From Halomonas halophila (lineage in GTDB: Bacteria > Pseudomonadota > Gammaproteobacteria > Pseudomonadales > Halomonadaceae), in contig NZ_CP129121.1 of NCBI RefSeq assembly GCF_030406665.1, positions 1,054,001 to 1,118,000 of the forward strand: a stretch of DNA of 64,000 nt. Direction: 5' to 3'. Below, piece by piece: positions 25,783-34,305 of this stretch. Both the position numbers and the translations under genes were made by a program. A model generated the notes under the pieces. That model was not told where the DNA came from and ran no database searches. It was given only the letters and a program-made list of their open reading frames with translations. Each line of letters opens with the position of its first letter. The stretch's first letter is position 1.

Positions 25783-26359
25783 ACCACAGTCCCAGGTGTT
25801 CGGTGAGGATGGCGGTGCCGATGCCGATCAGGATCACCCCGCCGAGCACTTCGGCGCGCTGGCCGATCATCACGCCGAGGCGGCGACCCAGCATCACGCC
25901 CAGGGTGGCCATCAGGGTGGTGGCGGCGCCGATCGCCAGGGCGGTCAGCAGGATATTGACGTCCATGAAGGCCAGGCCGATCCCCACGGTGAGGGCGTCG
26001 AGGCTGGTGATCACGGCGGTGGCGGCGATCAGCCACCAGGCCTGACACCCCGGCTTGGCGGCGGGGGCGTCCTCGTCGGGTTCGGGGGTCTCGAGGCCGG
26101 CGCGGATCATGCGCACGCCGAGGACGGACAGCAGCACGAAGACGATCCAGTGGTCCCAGCGGGAGATGTACTCATGGGCGCTCTGGCCCAGGGCCCAGCC
26201 GATCAGCGGGGTCAGGCCTTCGATCACGCCGAAGATCAGGCCGGTGCGCAGGGCTTCGCGGAAACGCGGATGGTCGACGGCGGCACCCTTGCCGATGGCG
26301 GCGGCGAAGGCGTCGGTGGACATCGAGAAGGCCAGCAGGGTGGTGGACAGCGGGGTCAT
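25781..26359 (-). CDS. mntP: Manganese efflux pump MntP
   Basis: A protein of 192 residues with six helices in two repeats. The start [20 protein letters not shown] aligns with the known MntP N terminus, so ATG 26359 is used rather than 26371. [15 protein letters not shown] and [16 protein letters not shown] carry the paired acidic residues for Mn2+. It lowers cytoplasmic manganese. A yybP-ykoY riboswitch lies directly upstream and should turn it on at high Mn2+. It is convergent with the CDF exporter. Confidence 0.93.
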   Translation of the reverse strand: MTPLSTTLLAFSMSTDAFAAAIGKGAAVDHPRFREALRTGLIFGVIEGLTPLIGWALGQSAHEYISRWDHWIVFVLLSVLGVRMIRAGLETPEPDEDAPAAKPGCQAWWLIAATAVITSLDALTVGIGLAFMDVNILLTALAIGAATTLMATLGVMLGRRLGVMIGQRAEVLGGVILIGIGTAILTEHLGLW

Positions 26360-26427
26360 GGCAACGATCATACCGGCCGGGCGATTCACCACGACGATAC
26401 GACACGCCCGGCCTTGGGCGCCGTACC

Positions 26428-26575
26428 GTCGATGGTCTCGCCGACCTGGCGCGTGGCGCTCCCACGACAGGCGTGTGGAACGACGCGCCGGCTCACCTGC
26501 CACGGCGTTGGCCGACTATGTTGACAGGCGATCTCGCGCGGTGGGCGCGAGCCAGCTACTCCCCAGCGAGGGTCG
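26428..26575 (-). promoter_or_regulatory. yybP-ykoY manganese riboswitch
   Basis: On the minus strand GGGGAGTAGC (26564 to 26555), GGCCAAC (about 26513 to 26507) and GGCGAGACCATC (26441 to 26430) stand in the order of the yybP-ykoY aptamer consensus, with GC-rich helices between. The element ends about 70 nt before mntP, a standard target of this riboswitch. The exact P1 ends are approximate. The rest of the gap (26576-26691) shows nothing further. Confidence 0.85.
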
Positions 26576-26691
26576 TCCGGTCGCGATGATGGGGCGACGA
26601 TAGCGTCCGCCCATGACCGGGATCGACGTAGCCTATCATCGTCGTGGGGCGGTTGCATCCCGGGCGTCGTCGAGGAATGCCCGGGCGTCGC

Positions 26692-28344
26692 TCACACCAG
26701 CTTGCTCTCGCGCAGCCGCAGCAGGCTGGCCGGCGCCGACCAGCTGTCGGCGCTGGCGAAGTCCCAGTAGTCGGCGAAGATCGCATGGCGAGCCGCATCG
26801 CCCTCGATCAGGGCATCGGGGGCCACGAAGTCGAACAGGGTCGCCAGGGTGCGAACCTCGTGGCGCGAGACGCGGCGGATGATGTGCTCCGGGCCCAGCT
26901 CTCCGGGGTGGCGGAGTCCGGCGGCGGCCAGCATCTCGGCCAGGGCCTCGCGGGTACCGGCCTGGAAGCGCGCGACCCGGTCGGCCTTGAGCGGCACGTC
27001 GAGCCGGCTGCCGCGCAGCGGGTTCTGGGTCGCCACGCCACTGGGGCAGCGATCGTTGTGGCAGCTTCGGGCCTGGATGCAGCCCAGCGAGAACATGAAG
27101 CCTCGCGCCGAGTTGCACCAGTCGGCGCCCAGCGCGATGGTGCGGGCGATGTCGAAGGCGCTGATCACCTTGCCCGCGGCGGCGATGCGCACTCGCTCGC
27201 GCAGGCCCGCGCCGACCAGGGCGTTGTGCACCAGCAGCAGGGCGTCGGTGAGAGGCATGCCCAGCCGATTGGCGAACTCCAGCGGCGCGGCGCCGGTGCC
27301 GCCCTGGCCGCCGTCCACCACCACGAAGTCGGGGTGTTCGCCTTCCTCGCGCATCGCCTTGACCAGCGCGAACCACTCCCAGGGATGGCCGATGGCCAGC
27401 TTGATGCCCACCGGCTTGCCGCCGGAAAGCTCGCGCAGCCGGCAGATGAAGCCGATCAGCTCCCGGGGCGTGGAGAAGGCGCTGTGGGCGGGTGGCGAGA
27501 CCACGCTCTCGCCCTCGGGCACGTCGCGGGTCGCGGCGATCTCGGCGGTGACCTTGGCCGCCGGCAGGATGCCGCCGTGCCCCGGTTTGGCGCCCTGGGA
27601 GAGCTTGATCTCGATCATCTTCACGGCGTCATCGCCGGCGCGCTCGGCGAAGCGGTCGGGGTCGAAGCGCCCCTCGGCGTCGCGGCAGCCGAAGTAGCCG
27701 GAGCCGATCTCCCACACCAGGTCGCCGCCGCGGCGATGGTAGGGCGAGATGCCGCCCTCGCCGGTGTCGTGGTAGAAGCCGCCGCGACGGGCGCCGTCGT
27801 TGAGCGCGCTGATGGCGTTGGGCGACAGGGCACCGAAGCTCATCGCCGAGACGTTGAGCACGCTGACGTCATAGGGCCGTGCCCGGCCGGCGCCGACGGT
27901 CACGCGGAAATCGTCGTCGTCGATGGTCGTCGGGGCCAGCGATGGGTTCATCCATTCGTAGCCGGGGGCCTGCATGTCCTCGAGGGAGCCGAAGGGCTGC
28001 TTGTCGATGGTGCCCTTGGCGCGCCGATAGACCAGGCTGCGCTGCTCGCGGGAGAAGGGGACCTCCTCGGTGTCGCGCTGGATGAAGTACTGGCGGATCT
28101 CGGGGCCGAAGGACTCCAGCAGATAGCGCAGGTGGGCGGTGACCGGATAGTTGCGGCTGACGGTGTGTCGGCGCTGAAGGATGTCGTGGGTGCCCATTGC
28201 CGCCAGCACGGCAAGGATCAGGGCACCCAGTGCCCAGCCCCAGCCCCAGCCCCAGCCCGGGGCCAGCGCCAGGCCGAGCAGACAGGCGGCGAGGCCGGCA
28301 AGCGTCAGCCCGTAGACGAGAAAACGGCGGGGCGGTCGAGACAT
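26692..28344 (-). CDS. FMN-binding glutamate synthase family protein
   Basis: A protein of 550 residues. One or two membrane helices at the N terminus are followed by the FMN-binding (beta/alpha)8 domain of glutamate synthase. Visible stretches are VSAMSFGALSPNAISALN, KLSQGAKPGHGGILP, VDGGQGGTGAAPLEFA and the Cys cluster GCIQARSCHNDRCPSGVATQ that would hold a 3Fe-4S centre. There is no glutaminase domain, so it is not a full GltB. Relatives are membrane-bound oxidoreductases of uncertain substrate. ATG 28344 follows GGAG. It is divergent from the CBS gene. Confidence 0.88.
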   Translation of the reverse strand: MSRPPRRFLVYGLTLAGLAACLLGLALAPGWGWGWGWALGALILAVLAAMGTHDILQRRHTVSRNYPVTAHLRYLLESFGPEIRQYFIQRDTEEVPFSREQRSLVYRRAKGTIDKQPFGSLEDMQAPGYEWMNPSLAPTTIDDDDFRVTVGAGRARPYDVSVLNVSAMSFGALSPNAISALNDGARRGGFYHDTGEGGISPYHRRGGDLVWEIGSGYFGCRDAEGRFDPDRFAERAGDDAVKMIEIKLSQGAKPGHGGILPAAKVTAEIAATRDVPEGESVVSPPAHSAFSTPRELIGFICRLRELSGGKPVGIKLAIGHPWEWFALVKAMREEGEHPDFVVVDGGQGGTGAAPLEFANRLGMPLTDALLLVHNALVGAGLRERVRIAAAGKVISAFDIARTIALGADWCNSARGFMFSLGCIQARSCHNDRCPSGVATQNPLRGSRLDVPLKADRVARFQAGTREALAEMLAAAGLRHPGELGPEHIIRRVSRHEVRTLATLFDFVAPDALIEGDAARHAIFADYWDFASADSWSAPASLLRLRESKLV

Positions 28345-28513
28345 CTTCGCACTCCATTGCGATGGGGAAAGGCCTATTGCAAGCCGCGGCCGGGCGAGTG
28401 TCAACGCCGGGCCGCCGCGGGACATCCCTTAAGGTTCTCTTAATCCGGGCGGGCGCAGGGTGGAGGCATCCGGCGTCGATCGCCGGCTCGACCAGAAAAG
28501 GAGACCACTCCCC

Positions 28514-29113
28514 ATGCCTACCCTGACCGCCACTCCCGATCGCCTCGACGTGCTGCCGGCCCACACCCCGATCGTCAAGCCGATGCCGCCGAGGCTCTCC
28601 CCCGACAGCCCGGCGCTGACGGTGCTGACCGACTTCCAGCATGTCGTGCCGCTGAGCGTGCCCGCCGATACTTCCATCGTCGATGCCCGCAAGGTCATGG
28701 AGCACGGTGGCGTACGCCTGCTGCTGGTGGTCGACAACGACGGCGATTGCGTCGGCGTGCTCAACGCCCGTGACGTGATCGGCGGCCGCCTCATCACCCA
28801 GGCCATGCAGCGTCGCGGCATCGACCGCGAGGACGTGACCGTGCGCATGGTGCACACCCCCTGCGCCGAGCTGCACGCGCTGTCGATGGAGCGCCTGGCG
28901 GCCCTGTCCATCGGTCAGCTGGTGCGCGAGCTGGAAGCCTATGGCGATCAGCACCTGCTGGTGACCGAAGCCGACCGCCTGGGCCAGCAGCGCATCCGCG
29001 GCGTGATCTCGGCCGCCGACATCGGTCGCGCGCTGGGTACCGACGTGGCCACGCTGCCGGAGGCGCGCAGCTTCTCCGATATCTGCCGCGTGGTGCTGGG
29101 TCACGAGCTCTGA
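28514..29113 (+). CDS. CBS-domain protein
   Basis: A protein of 199 residues with two CBS motifs (about 45-95: ADTSIVDARKVMEHGGVRLLL, VGVLNARDVIGG; about 115-185 ending IRGVISAADIGRALG). CBS pairs bind adenine nucleotides and sense energy or ionic state. No catalytic domain is attached, so it probably acts on a partner. AGGAG lies 11 nt before the start. It stands alone between the FMN protein and the GMC gene. Confidence 0.8.
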   Translation: MPTLTATPDRLDVLPAHTPIVKPMPPRLSPDSPALTVLTDFQHVVPLSVPADTSIVDARKVMEHGGVRLLLVVDNDGDCVGVLNARDVIGGRLITQAMQRRGIDREDVTVRMVHTPCAELHALSMERLAALSIGQLVRELEAYGDQHLLVTEADRLGQQRIRGVISAADIGRALGTDVATLPEARSFSDICRVVLGHEL

Positions 29114-29206
29114 GGCCTCGATCCGCTCCCTCGACCAAGGCCGCAGTGACAGCTGCCGGAGGTCGCGCGACGCTGGATGCCGGACTCGACAAGGAGAACG
29201 TTGCCC

Positions 29207-30862
29207 GTGAGCGTCGTCGCGACCTTCGATTACATCATCGTGGGGGCCGGTACCGCCGGCTGCCTGCTCGCCAATCGCCTGAGCGCCGATCCCGGGGTCA
29301 GGGTGCTGCTGATTGAGGCCGGCGGTCGCGATCGCCACCCCTGGATCCACATTCCGGTGGGGTATCTCTATTGCATCGACAACCCGCGCACCGACTGGTG
29401 CTTTCGCACCGAGCCGGCGCCGGGGCTCAACGGCCGCTCGCTGATCTATCCCCGCGGTCGGACCCTGGGCGGCTGCTCGAGCATCAACGGCATGATCTAT
29501 ATGCGCGGCCAGGCCCGGGACTACGACCACTGGGCCGAGCATACCGGCGACGACGCCTGGCGCTGGGAGCGCTGCCTGCCGGACTTCATGCGTCACGAGG
29601 ATCACTACCGGCTGGACCCCGGCGGCGATGGCGACGCCGCGCATCGCGACTTCCACGGCCACGGCGGCGAATGGCGGGTGGAACGCCAGCGCCTCAAGTG
29701 GCCGGTGCTGGACGACTTCGCCGAAGCCGCCGTGCAGGCCGGCATTCCCCGCACCGACGACTTCAATCGTGGCTGCAACGCCGGCGTCGACTACTTCGAG
29801 GTCAACCAGCGCGGGGGCTGGCGCTGGAACACCGCCAAGGCCTTCCTGCGCGAGGCCGAGGCGCGCGACGGCCTGACCCTGTGGCACTCCAGCCAGGTAC
29901 AGCGGCTGACCTTCGGCGCGGGGCAGGGCGGGCGGCCGCGCTGCGAGGGCGTGCGGGTCGCCCGCCAGGGCGAGCTCGTCGAGGCCCGGGCACGCCACAG
30001 CGTGGTGCTGTGCGCCGGGGCCGTCGGCTCGCCGCAGCTGCTGCAGCTCTCCGGCATCGGGCCGGCGGGACTGCTCGCCGAGCACGGCATCCCGAGGATT
30101 CACGCGCTGCCGGGCGTGGGCGAGAACCTGCAGGACCACCTGCAGATCCGAGCCGTCTATCGGGTCACCGGGGCCAGCACGCTCAATACCCTGGCCGCCA
30201 GCTGGGGCGGCAAGGCCCGCATCGGTCTGGAGTACCTGCTGAAGCGTTCGGGGCCGATGAGCATGGCGCCCTCCCAGCTCGGCGCCTTCGCCCGCAGTTC
30301 GCCGGAGCGTCCTCATCCGAACCTTCAGTACCATGTCCAGCCGTTGAGCCTCGAAGCCTTCGGCCAGCCGCTGCACGACTTCCCGGCGATCACCGCCAGC
30401 GTGTGCAACCTCAATCCCACCAGTCGCGGCTCGGTACGCATCGCCGCCGATAATCCGGCCACGGCGCCGCGCATCGCGCCGAACTACCTGGATACCGAGG
30501 AGGATCGCCGTGTGGCCGCCGACTCGCTGCGCCTGACCCGGCGGATCGTTGCCCAGCTGGCCTTCGCCCGCTATGCACCGGAGGAGGTCAAGCCCGGCGC
30601 GCACTACCGGAGCGACGAGGACCTGGCGCGGCTGGCCGGCGAGATCGGCACGACCATCTTCCATCCGGTGGGCACCACCGCCATGGGGCGTGACGACGAC
30701 CCCATGGCGGTGGTCGATTCGCGCCTGCGGGTGCGCGGCGTGGACGGCCTCAGGGTGGTGGATGCCGGCGTCATGCCGACCATCACCAGCGGCAACACCA
30801 ATTCACCGACGCTGATGATCGCCGAGAAGGCCGCCGCCTGGCTGCGCGACAAAACGTTGTAA
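29207..30862 (+). CDS. GMC family FAD-dependent oxidoreductase (choline/alcohol dehydrogenase type)
   Basis: A protein of about 551 residues. It has an N-terminal FAD site (DYIIVGAGTAGCLLANRLS), the GMC signature 1 region (RGRTLGGCSSINGMIYMRG) and signature 2 (GAVGSPQLLQLSGIGP). The C-terminal catalytic His is in TTIFHPVGTTAMG. It oxidises an alcohol to an aldehyde; the substrate is not identifiable, and it is not next to betaine genes. AAGGAG (29191-29196) stands before both TTG 29201 and GTG 29207; GTG is chosen, and ATG 29177 lies upstream of that ribosome site. Confidence 0.87.
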   Translation: MSVVATFDYIIVGAGTAGCLLANRLSADPGVRVLLIEAGGRDRHPWIHIPVGYLYCIDNPRTDWCFRTEPAPGLNGRSLIYPRGRTLGGCSSINGMIYMRGQARDYDHWAEHTGDDAWRWERCLPDFMRHEDHYRLDPGGDGDAAHRDFHGHGGEWRVERQRLKWPVLDDFAEAAVQAGIPRTDDFNRGCNAGVDYFEVNQRGGWRWNTAKAFLREAEARDGLTLWHSSQVQRLTFGAGQGGRPRCEGVRVARQGELVEARARHSVVLCAGAVGSPQLLQLSGIGPAGLLAEHGIPRIHALPGVGENLQDHLQIRAVYRVTGASTLNTLAASWGGKARIGLEYLLKRSGPMSMAPSQLGAFARSSPERPHPNLQYHVQPLSLEAFGQPLHDFPAITASVCNLNPTSRGSVRIAADNPATAPRIAPNYLDTEEDRRVAADSLRLTRRIVAQLAFARYAPEEVKPGAHYRSDEDLARLAGEIGTTIFHPVGTTAMGRDDDPMAVVDSRLRVRGVDGLRVVDAGVMPTITSGNTNSPTLMIAEKAAAWLRDKTL

Positions 30863-30983
30863 CGGGGCCGTCATGACTGAGGTATAGTGTCAGGTCTGCG
30901 CTCATCGGGGCGCAGGCCGCGTGACGTGGAGCGGCGAAACGCCTTCACCGCGCGGATTCAACAGGCAATGCGAGGCATGCAAA

Positions 30984-31190
30984 ATGGCGACCGGTACCGT
31001 CAAGTGGTTTAACGACACCAAGGGCTTCGGCTTCATTTCTCCGGACGACGGCGGGGACGACCTGTTCGCCCACTTCTCCGAGATTCAGGCCGATGGCTTC
31101 AAGTCTCTCCAGGAAGGCCAGAAGGTCTCCTTCGACGTCACCCAGGGCAAGAAAGGCCTGCAGGCGTCCAACATCAAGGCCATCGGCTGA
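30984..31190 (+). CDS. Cold-shock protein, CspA family
   Basis: A protein of 68 residues, a single cold-shock domain with both RNA-binding motifs, [10 protein letters not shown] and LFAHFSEIQ. It binds single-stranded RNA and melts structures. A TATAGT -10 box near 30883 and a structured leader of about 95 nt (stem CTGCGC/GCGCAG near 30897-30916) precede it, as usual for csp genes. Confidence 0.95.
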   Translation: MATGTVKWFNDTKGFGFISPDDGGDDLFAHFSEIQADGFKSLQEGQKVSFDVTQGKKGLQASNIKAIG

Positions 31191-31208
31191 GACGTTGCGT
31201 AACGGTTG

Positions 31209-31229
31209 GCCCCGTCGCCGAGGCGGGGC
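31209..31229 (+). terminator. Terminator of the cold-shock gene
   Basis: GCCCCG and CGGGGC pair around a 9-nt loop 18 nt after the stop. The T tract is poor (ATCATTCACTTTTC). Confidence 0.45.
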
Positions 31230-31237
31230 GAGCCATC

Positions 31238-31282
31238 ATTCACTTTTCATCTAAGTGAATTTCTAAAAATAACTTTTTAGAA
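31238..31282. repeat. Two adjacent perfect AT-rich inverted repeats
   Basis: ATTCACTT-N7-AAGTGAAT (31238-31260) is followed directly by TTCTAAAAA-TAAC-TTTTTAGAA (31261-31282). They form 8- and 9-pair stems in an AT-rich island in front of the SLC13 gene. They may be operators, or the second may act as a terminator. Confidence 0.65.
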
Positions 31283-31326
31283 TATGTGGCGACCGGCACA
31301 ATAGGGCAGTTCGTACTCTCCCTGGA

Positions 31327-33105
31327 ATGCCCGCCATGTCCCCGGACGCCTGGATCTCGCTCATCGTCGTCGCCGCCGTCTTTCCGATGATGGCGTTGAC
31401 CCGCATCGGCCCCGACATGGTGCTGATGGGGGCGCTGGTCTTGCTGATCGGCCTCGGCGCGGTCTCCCCCGACCAGGCGCTGGCCGGCTTCTCCAGCAGC
31501 GGACTGTTCACCGTCGCCTTCATGTACGTGCTGGTCGCGAGCATTCGCGAGACCGGCGGCATCGATCTGATCATCCGCTACGTGCTGGGACGTCCCAAGG
31601 GCGAGCAACGTGCCCTGGCGCGGCTGGTGCTGCCCGTGGCCGGGCTGAGCGGCTTTCTCAACAACACTCCCGTGGTGGCCACCTTCATCCCCGCGGTGCT
31701 GAGCTGGAGCCGACGCCTCGGCCTGCCGGCCCATCGCCTGCTGATGCCGCTCAGCTTCGCCTCCATCCTCGGCGGCACCATCACCCTGATGGGCACCAGC
31801 ACCAACCTGGTGGTGCACGGCCTGATGATCGAGCGCTATCCCTCGTTGTCCATGGAGCTGTTCGACATTGCCTGGGTCGGCGTGCCCGTGGCGGCGGTCG
31901 GCCTGGCCTATCTGCTGCTGGTGGGGCGGCGTCTGCTGCCGCCGCGCATCGGCGCCGGCGACGTGTTCGAGAACCCCCGCGAGTTCACCATCGAGATGGA
32001 GGTGGCCCCGAGCGGCCCGCTGGTCGACAAGAGCGTCGAGGAGGCCGGGCTTCGCCACCTGCAGGAGCTGTTCCTGGTCGAGATCGAGCGCGACGGCAAC
32101 GTGGTCAGCGTGGTCGGTCCAGGCGAGCGCCTCAAGGGCGGCGACCGGCTGGTGTTCGCCGGCACCTCGGCGGGCGCCGTTGAGCTGCAGCAGATCCGCG
32201 GGCTGGTGCCCTCGCATCCCGCCGAGTCGAGCCTGCAGAAGGACTTCAAGGAGCGCCGCCTGGTGGAGGCGGTGGTCTCGGATCAGTGCCAGTTCATCGG
32301 CCAGCGCATCCGCGACGGCCACTTCCGCACCCTCTACGGCGCCGCGGTGCTGGCGGTCTGCCGCGGCGGCGAACGGGTGGCGGGGAACCTGGGGCAGATC
32401 CGCCTGCAGCCGGCCGACGTGCTGCTGCTGGAGGCACGCCCACCGTTCATCGAGCGCCACCGCCAGTCCCGGGACTTCCTGCTGATCAGCCAGGTCAACG
32501 GTTCGGCGCGGCCGGTCCACGAGCGCGCCTGGCTGGCCTGGAGCATCCTTGCCCTGGTGGTGCTGCTCGCCGCCACCGGTATCACCAGCCTGCTCAGCGC
32601 GGCCATGCTGGGGGCGGCGGCCGCGGTGCTCTCCGGCTGCTGCTCGATCGGTGCCGCCAAGCGCGGCATGGACACCCAGGTGCTGCTGACCATCGCCGCC
32701 TCTTTCGGCCTTGGCCACGCGCTGGAGGCCAACGGCGCGGCCTCGGCGCTGGCCCAGACAGCGCTGGGCTGGGCCGACGGCAATCCTTGGTGGCTGCTGA
32801 TCGGCACCTACCTGCTGGTGGCGCTGCTGACCGAGCTGGTGACCAACAACGCCGCGGCGGTGATCAGCTTCCCGGTGGTGGTCGCCGCGGCCGAGCACCT
32901 GGGCGTGAGCCCGATGCCCTTCGTGGTGGCGGTGATGTTCGCCGCCTCGGCCAGCTTCCTGACCCCGGTCGGCTATCAGACCAACCTGATGGTCTACGGC
33001 CCTGGTGGCTACCGGGTCAGTGACTACCTGCGGGTGGGCGCGCCCCTCAACCTGCTGACCGCGGCGGTGGCGCTGGGGCTGATTCCCCTCGTCTGGCCGT
33101 TCTAG
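31327..33105 (+). CDS. SLC13 family permease with two TrkA-C (RCK_C) domains
   Basis: A protein of 592 residues in the DASS/SLC13 anion transporter group. An N-terminal membrane half (GLSGFLNNTPVVATFIP, ILGGTITLMGTSTNLVV) and a C-terminal one (LTELVTNNAAAVISFPVV, FLTPVGYQTNLMVYGPGGY) each carry the paired NNT/TNL substrate motifs. Between them are two cytoplasmic TrkA-C regions (about 215-300 and 305-390) that may sense a ligand. Likely substrates are sulfate or dicarboxylates; the motifs do not decide. ATG 31336 is an alternative start. Confidence 0.87.
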   Translation: MPAMSPDAWISLIVVAAVFPMMALTRIGPDMVLMGALVLLIGLGAVSPDQALAGFSSSGLFTVAFMYVLVASIRETGGIDLIIRYVLGRPKGEQRALARLVLPVAGLSGFLNNTPVVATFIPAVLSWSRRLGLPAHRLLMPLSFASILGGTITLMGTSTNLVVHGLMIERYPSLSMELFDIAWVGVPVAAVGLAYLLLVGRRLLPPRIGAGDVFENPREFTIEMEVAPSGPLVDKSVEEAGLRHLQELFLVEIERDGNVVSVVGPGERLKGGDRLVFAGTSAGAVELQQIRGLVPSHPAESSLQKDFKERRLVEAVVSDQCQFIGQRIRDGHFRTLYGAAVLAVCRGGERVAGNLGQIRLQPADVLLLEARPPFIERHRQSRDFLLISQVNGSARPVHERAWLAWSILALVVLLAATGITSLLSAAMLGAAAAVLSGCCSIGAAKRGMDTQVLLTIAASFGLGHALEANGAASALAQTALGWADGNPWWLLIGTYLLVALLTELVTNNAAAVISFPVVVAAAEHLGVSPMPFVVAVMFAASASFLTPVGYQTNLMVYGPGGYRVSDYLRVGAPLNLLTAAVALGLIPLVWPF

Positions 33106-33177
33106 TTCGCCGCCTGACGCCTCTCGCCGACGCGGACGCTTTGCGCTAGGGTGGCGCTTTTGTGCTGGAGACGAGCC

Positions 33178-33846
33178 ATGAGCGCACCCGACGAGCTGAT
33201 CATCGAGCCACGCAGCGGACGACCCGCCGACGCCTGCGTGTTCATCCTCCACGGCCTCGGCGCCGACGGCCACGACTTCGAGCCGCTGGTGCCGGCCCTG
33301 GGGCTGCCGGACGATCTCGACGTCCGCTTCATCCTGCCCCACGCGCCGCGCCTGCCGGTGACCATCAACGGCGGCATGACCATGCCGGCCTGGTACGACA
33401 TTCTCGAGGCCAGTCTCGATCGCCGCGTGGATGAGGCGCAGCTCAAGGCCTCCGCCGAGCGCATTCAGGGCCTGATGCACGAGCAGATCGCCCAGGGCGT
33501 ACCCGCCGAGCGCATCATCGTCGCCGGCTTCTCCCAGGGGGGCGCCGTGGCCTATCAGGCAGCGCTGACCTTTCCCGAGCGGCTGGGCGGCCTGCTGGCC
33601 ATGTCCACCTACCTGGCCACCGTCGACAGCCTCGAGCCCGCCGCGGCCAACCGAGACCTGCCCATCGAGATCCACCACGGCAACGCCGACCCGGTGGTGC
33701 CGGAGGCGCTGGGTCAGGCCGCCCGCGACCGTCTCGAGGCGTTGGGCTACCCGGTCCGCTACCGTCAGTACCCGATGCCCCATGCCGTCTGCCCACAGCA
33801 GGTAGCCGATATCGGTCCCTGGATCGCCGCACGGCTGGGCCGCTGA
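33178..33846 (+). CDS. Carboxylesterase, alpha/beta hydrolase (phospholipase/carboxylesterase type)
   Basis: A protein of 222 residues. It shows the oxyanion region LHGLGADGHDF, the nucleophile elbow GFSQGG and the conserved FILPHAPRLPVTINGGM with MPAWYDI. The acid and base fall in HGNADPVVP and MPHAVCP. It is cytoplasmic, with activity on short-chain esters; the natural substrate is unknown. It lies between the SLC13 gene and a small zinc-ribbon gene, all on the plus strand but with separate gaps. Confidence 0.92.
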   Translation: MSAPDELIIEPRSGRPADACVFILHGLGADGHDFEPLVPALGLPDDLDVRFILPHAPRLPVTINGGMTMPAWYDILEASLDRRVDEAQLKASAERIQGLMHEQIAQGVPAERIIVAGFSQGGAVAYQAALTFPERLGGLLAMSTYLATVDSLEPAAANRDLPIEIHHGNADPVVPEALGQAARDRLEALGYPVRYRQYPMPHAVCPQQVADIGPWIAARLGR

Positions 33847-33991
33847 AAGTGGGGCGGCGCGTTCGGCGTCGCCACCGCGGCGCCTTGCCGAGCGGCGTGT
33901 TCAATCGCGTGATCGGACTCTGAACCTGTGGCACACGCGCGGCGAGTGCGTCAGGATGTCGTTCACGGAATCCCGAGGAAAGGAGAAGCCG

Positions 33992-34210
33992 ATGACCCTG
34001 TCCGAAGACCTTCGCCTACCGGTGGCCTGCCCGGCCTGTGGTAGCCATGTGATGAGGGTGTCCAGCATCAAGAACCCTGACGATCGCGTTCACTGCGCAT
34101 CCTGCCAGCGTTTCGTCTGCCTCTATCACGAGGCCTGCACGGTGCTCCGGAAGGGGGCCGGCAGCGAGAGCGAGGCGCTGATCGAGAAGGCCTTCAACCG
34201 CGGGCACTGA
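33992..34210 (+). CDS. Small zinc-ribbon protein
   Basis: A protein of 72 residues with CPACGSH (about 13-19) and CASCQRF (about 35-41), two CxxC knuckles that should bind one zinc ion. AAGGAGA stands at a good distance before ATG 33992, which is chosen over 33956. A strong terminator follows. No family function is known. Confidence 0.75.
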   Translation: MTLSEDLRLPVACPACGSHVMRVSSIKNPDDRVHCASCQRFVCLYHEACTVLRKGAGSESEALIEKAFNRGH

Positions 34211-34252
34211 TGCGGCTCTCGTCGCGGCGCCAGACGCCGTCTGCATGACAAT

Positions 34253-34278
34253 GGGCCGGCACCGAGAGGTGCCGGCCC
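34253..34278. terminator. Bidirectional terminator between convergent genes
   Basis: GGGCCGGCACC-GAGA-GGTGCCGGCCC is an 11-pair perfect stem with a GAGA tetraloop. It stands between the zinc-ribbon gene and the phoH gene. T tracts are weak on both sides. Confidence 0.75.
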
Positions 34279-34305
34279 GGGTCGTTCAGGCGAGACGTTC
34301 GGGGG

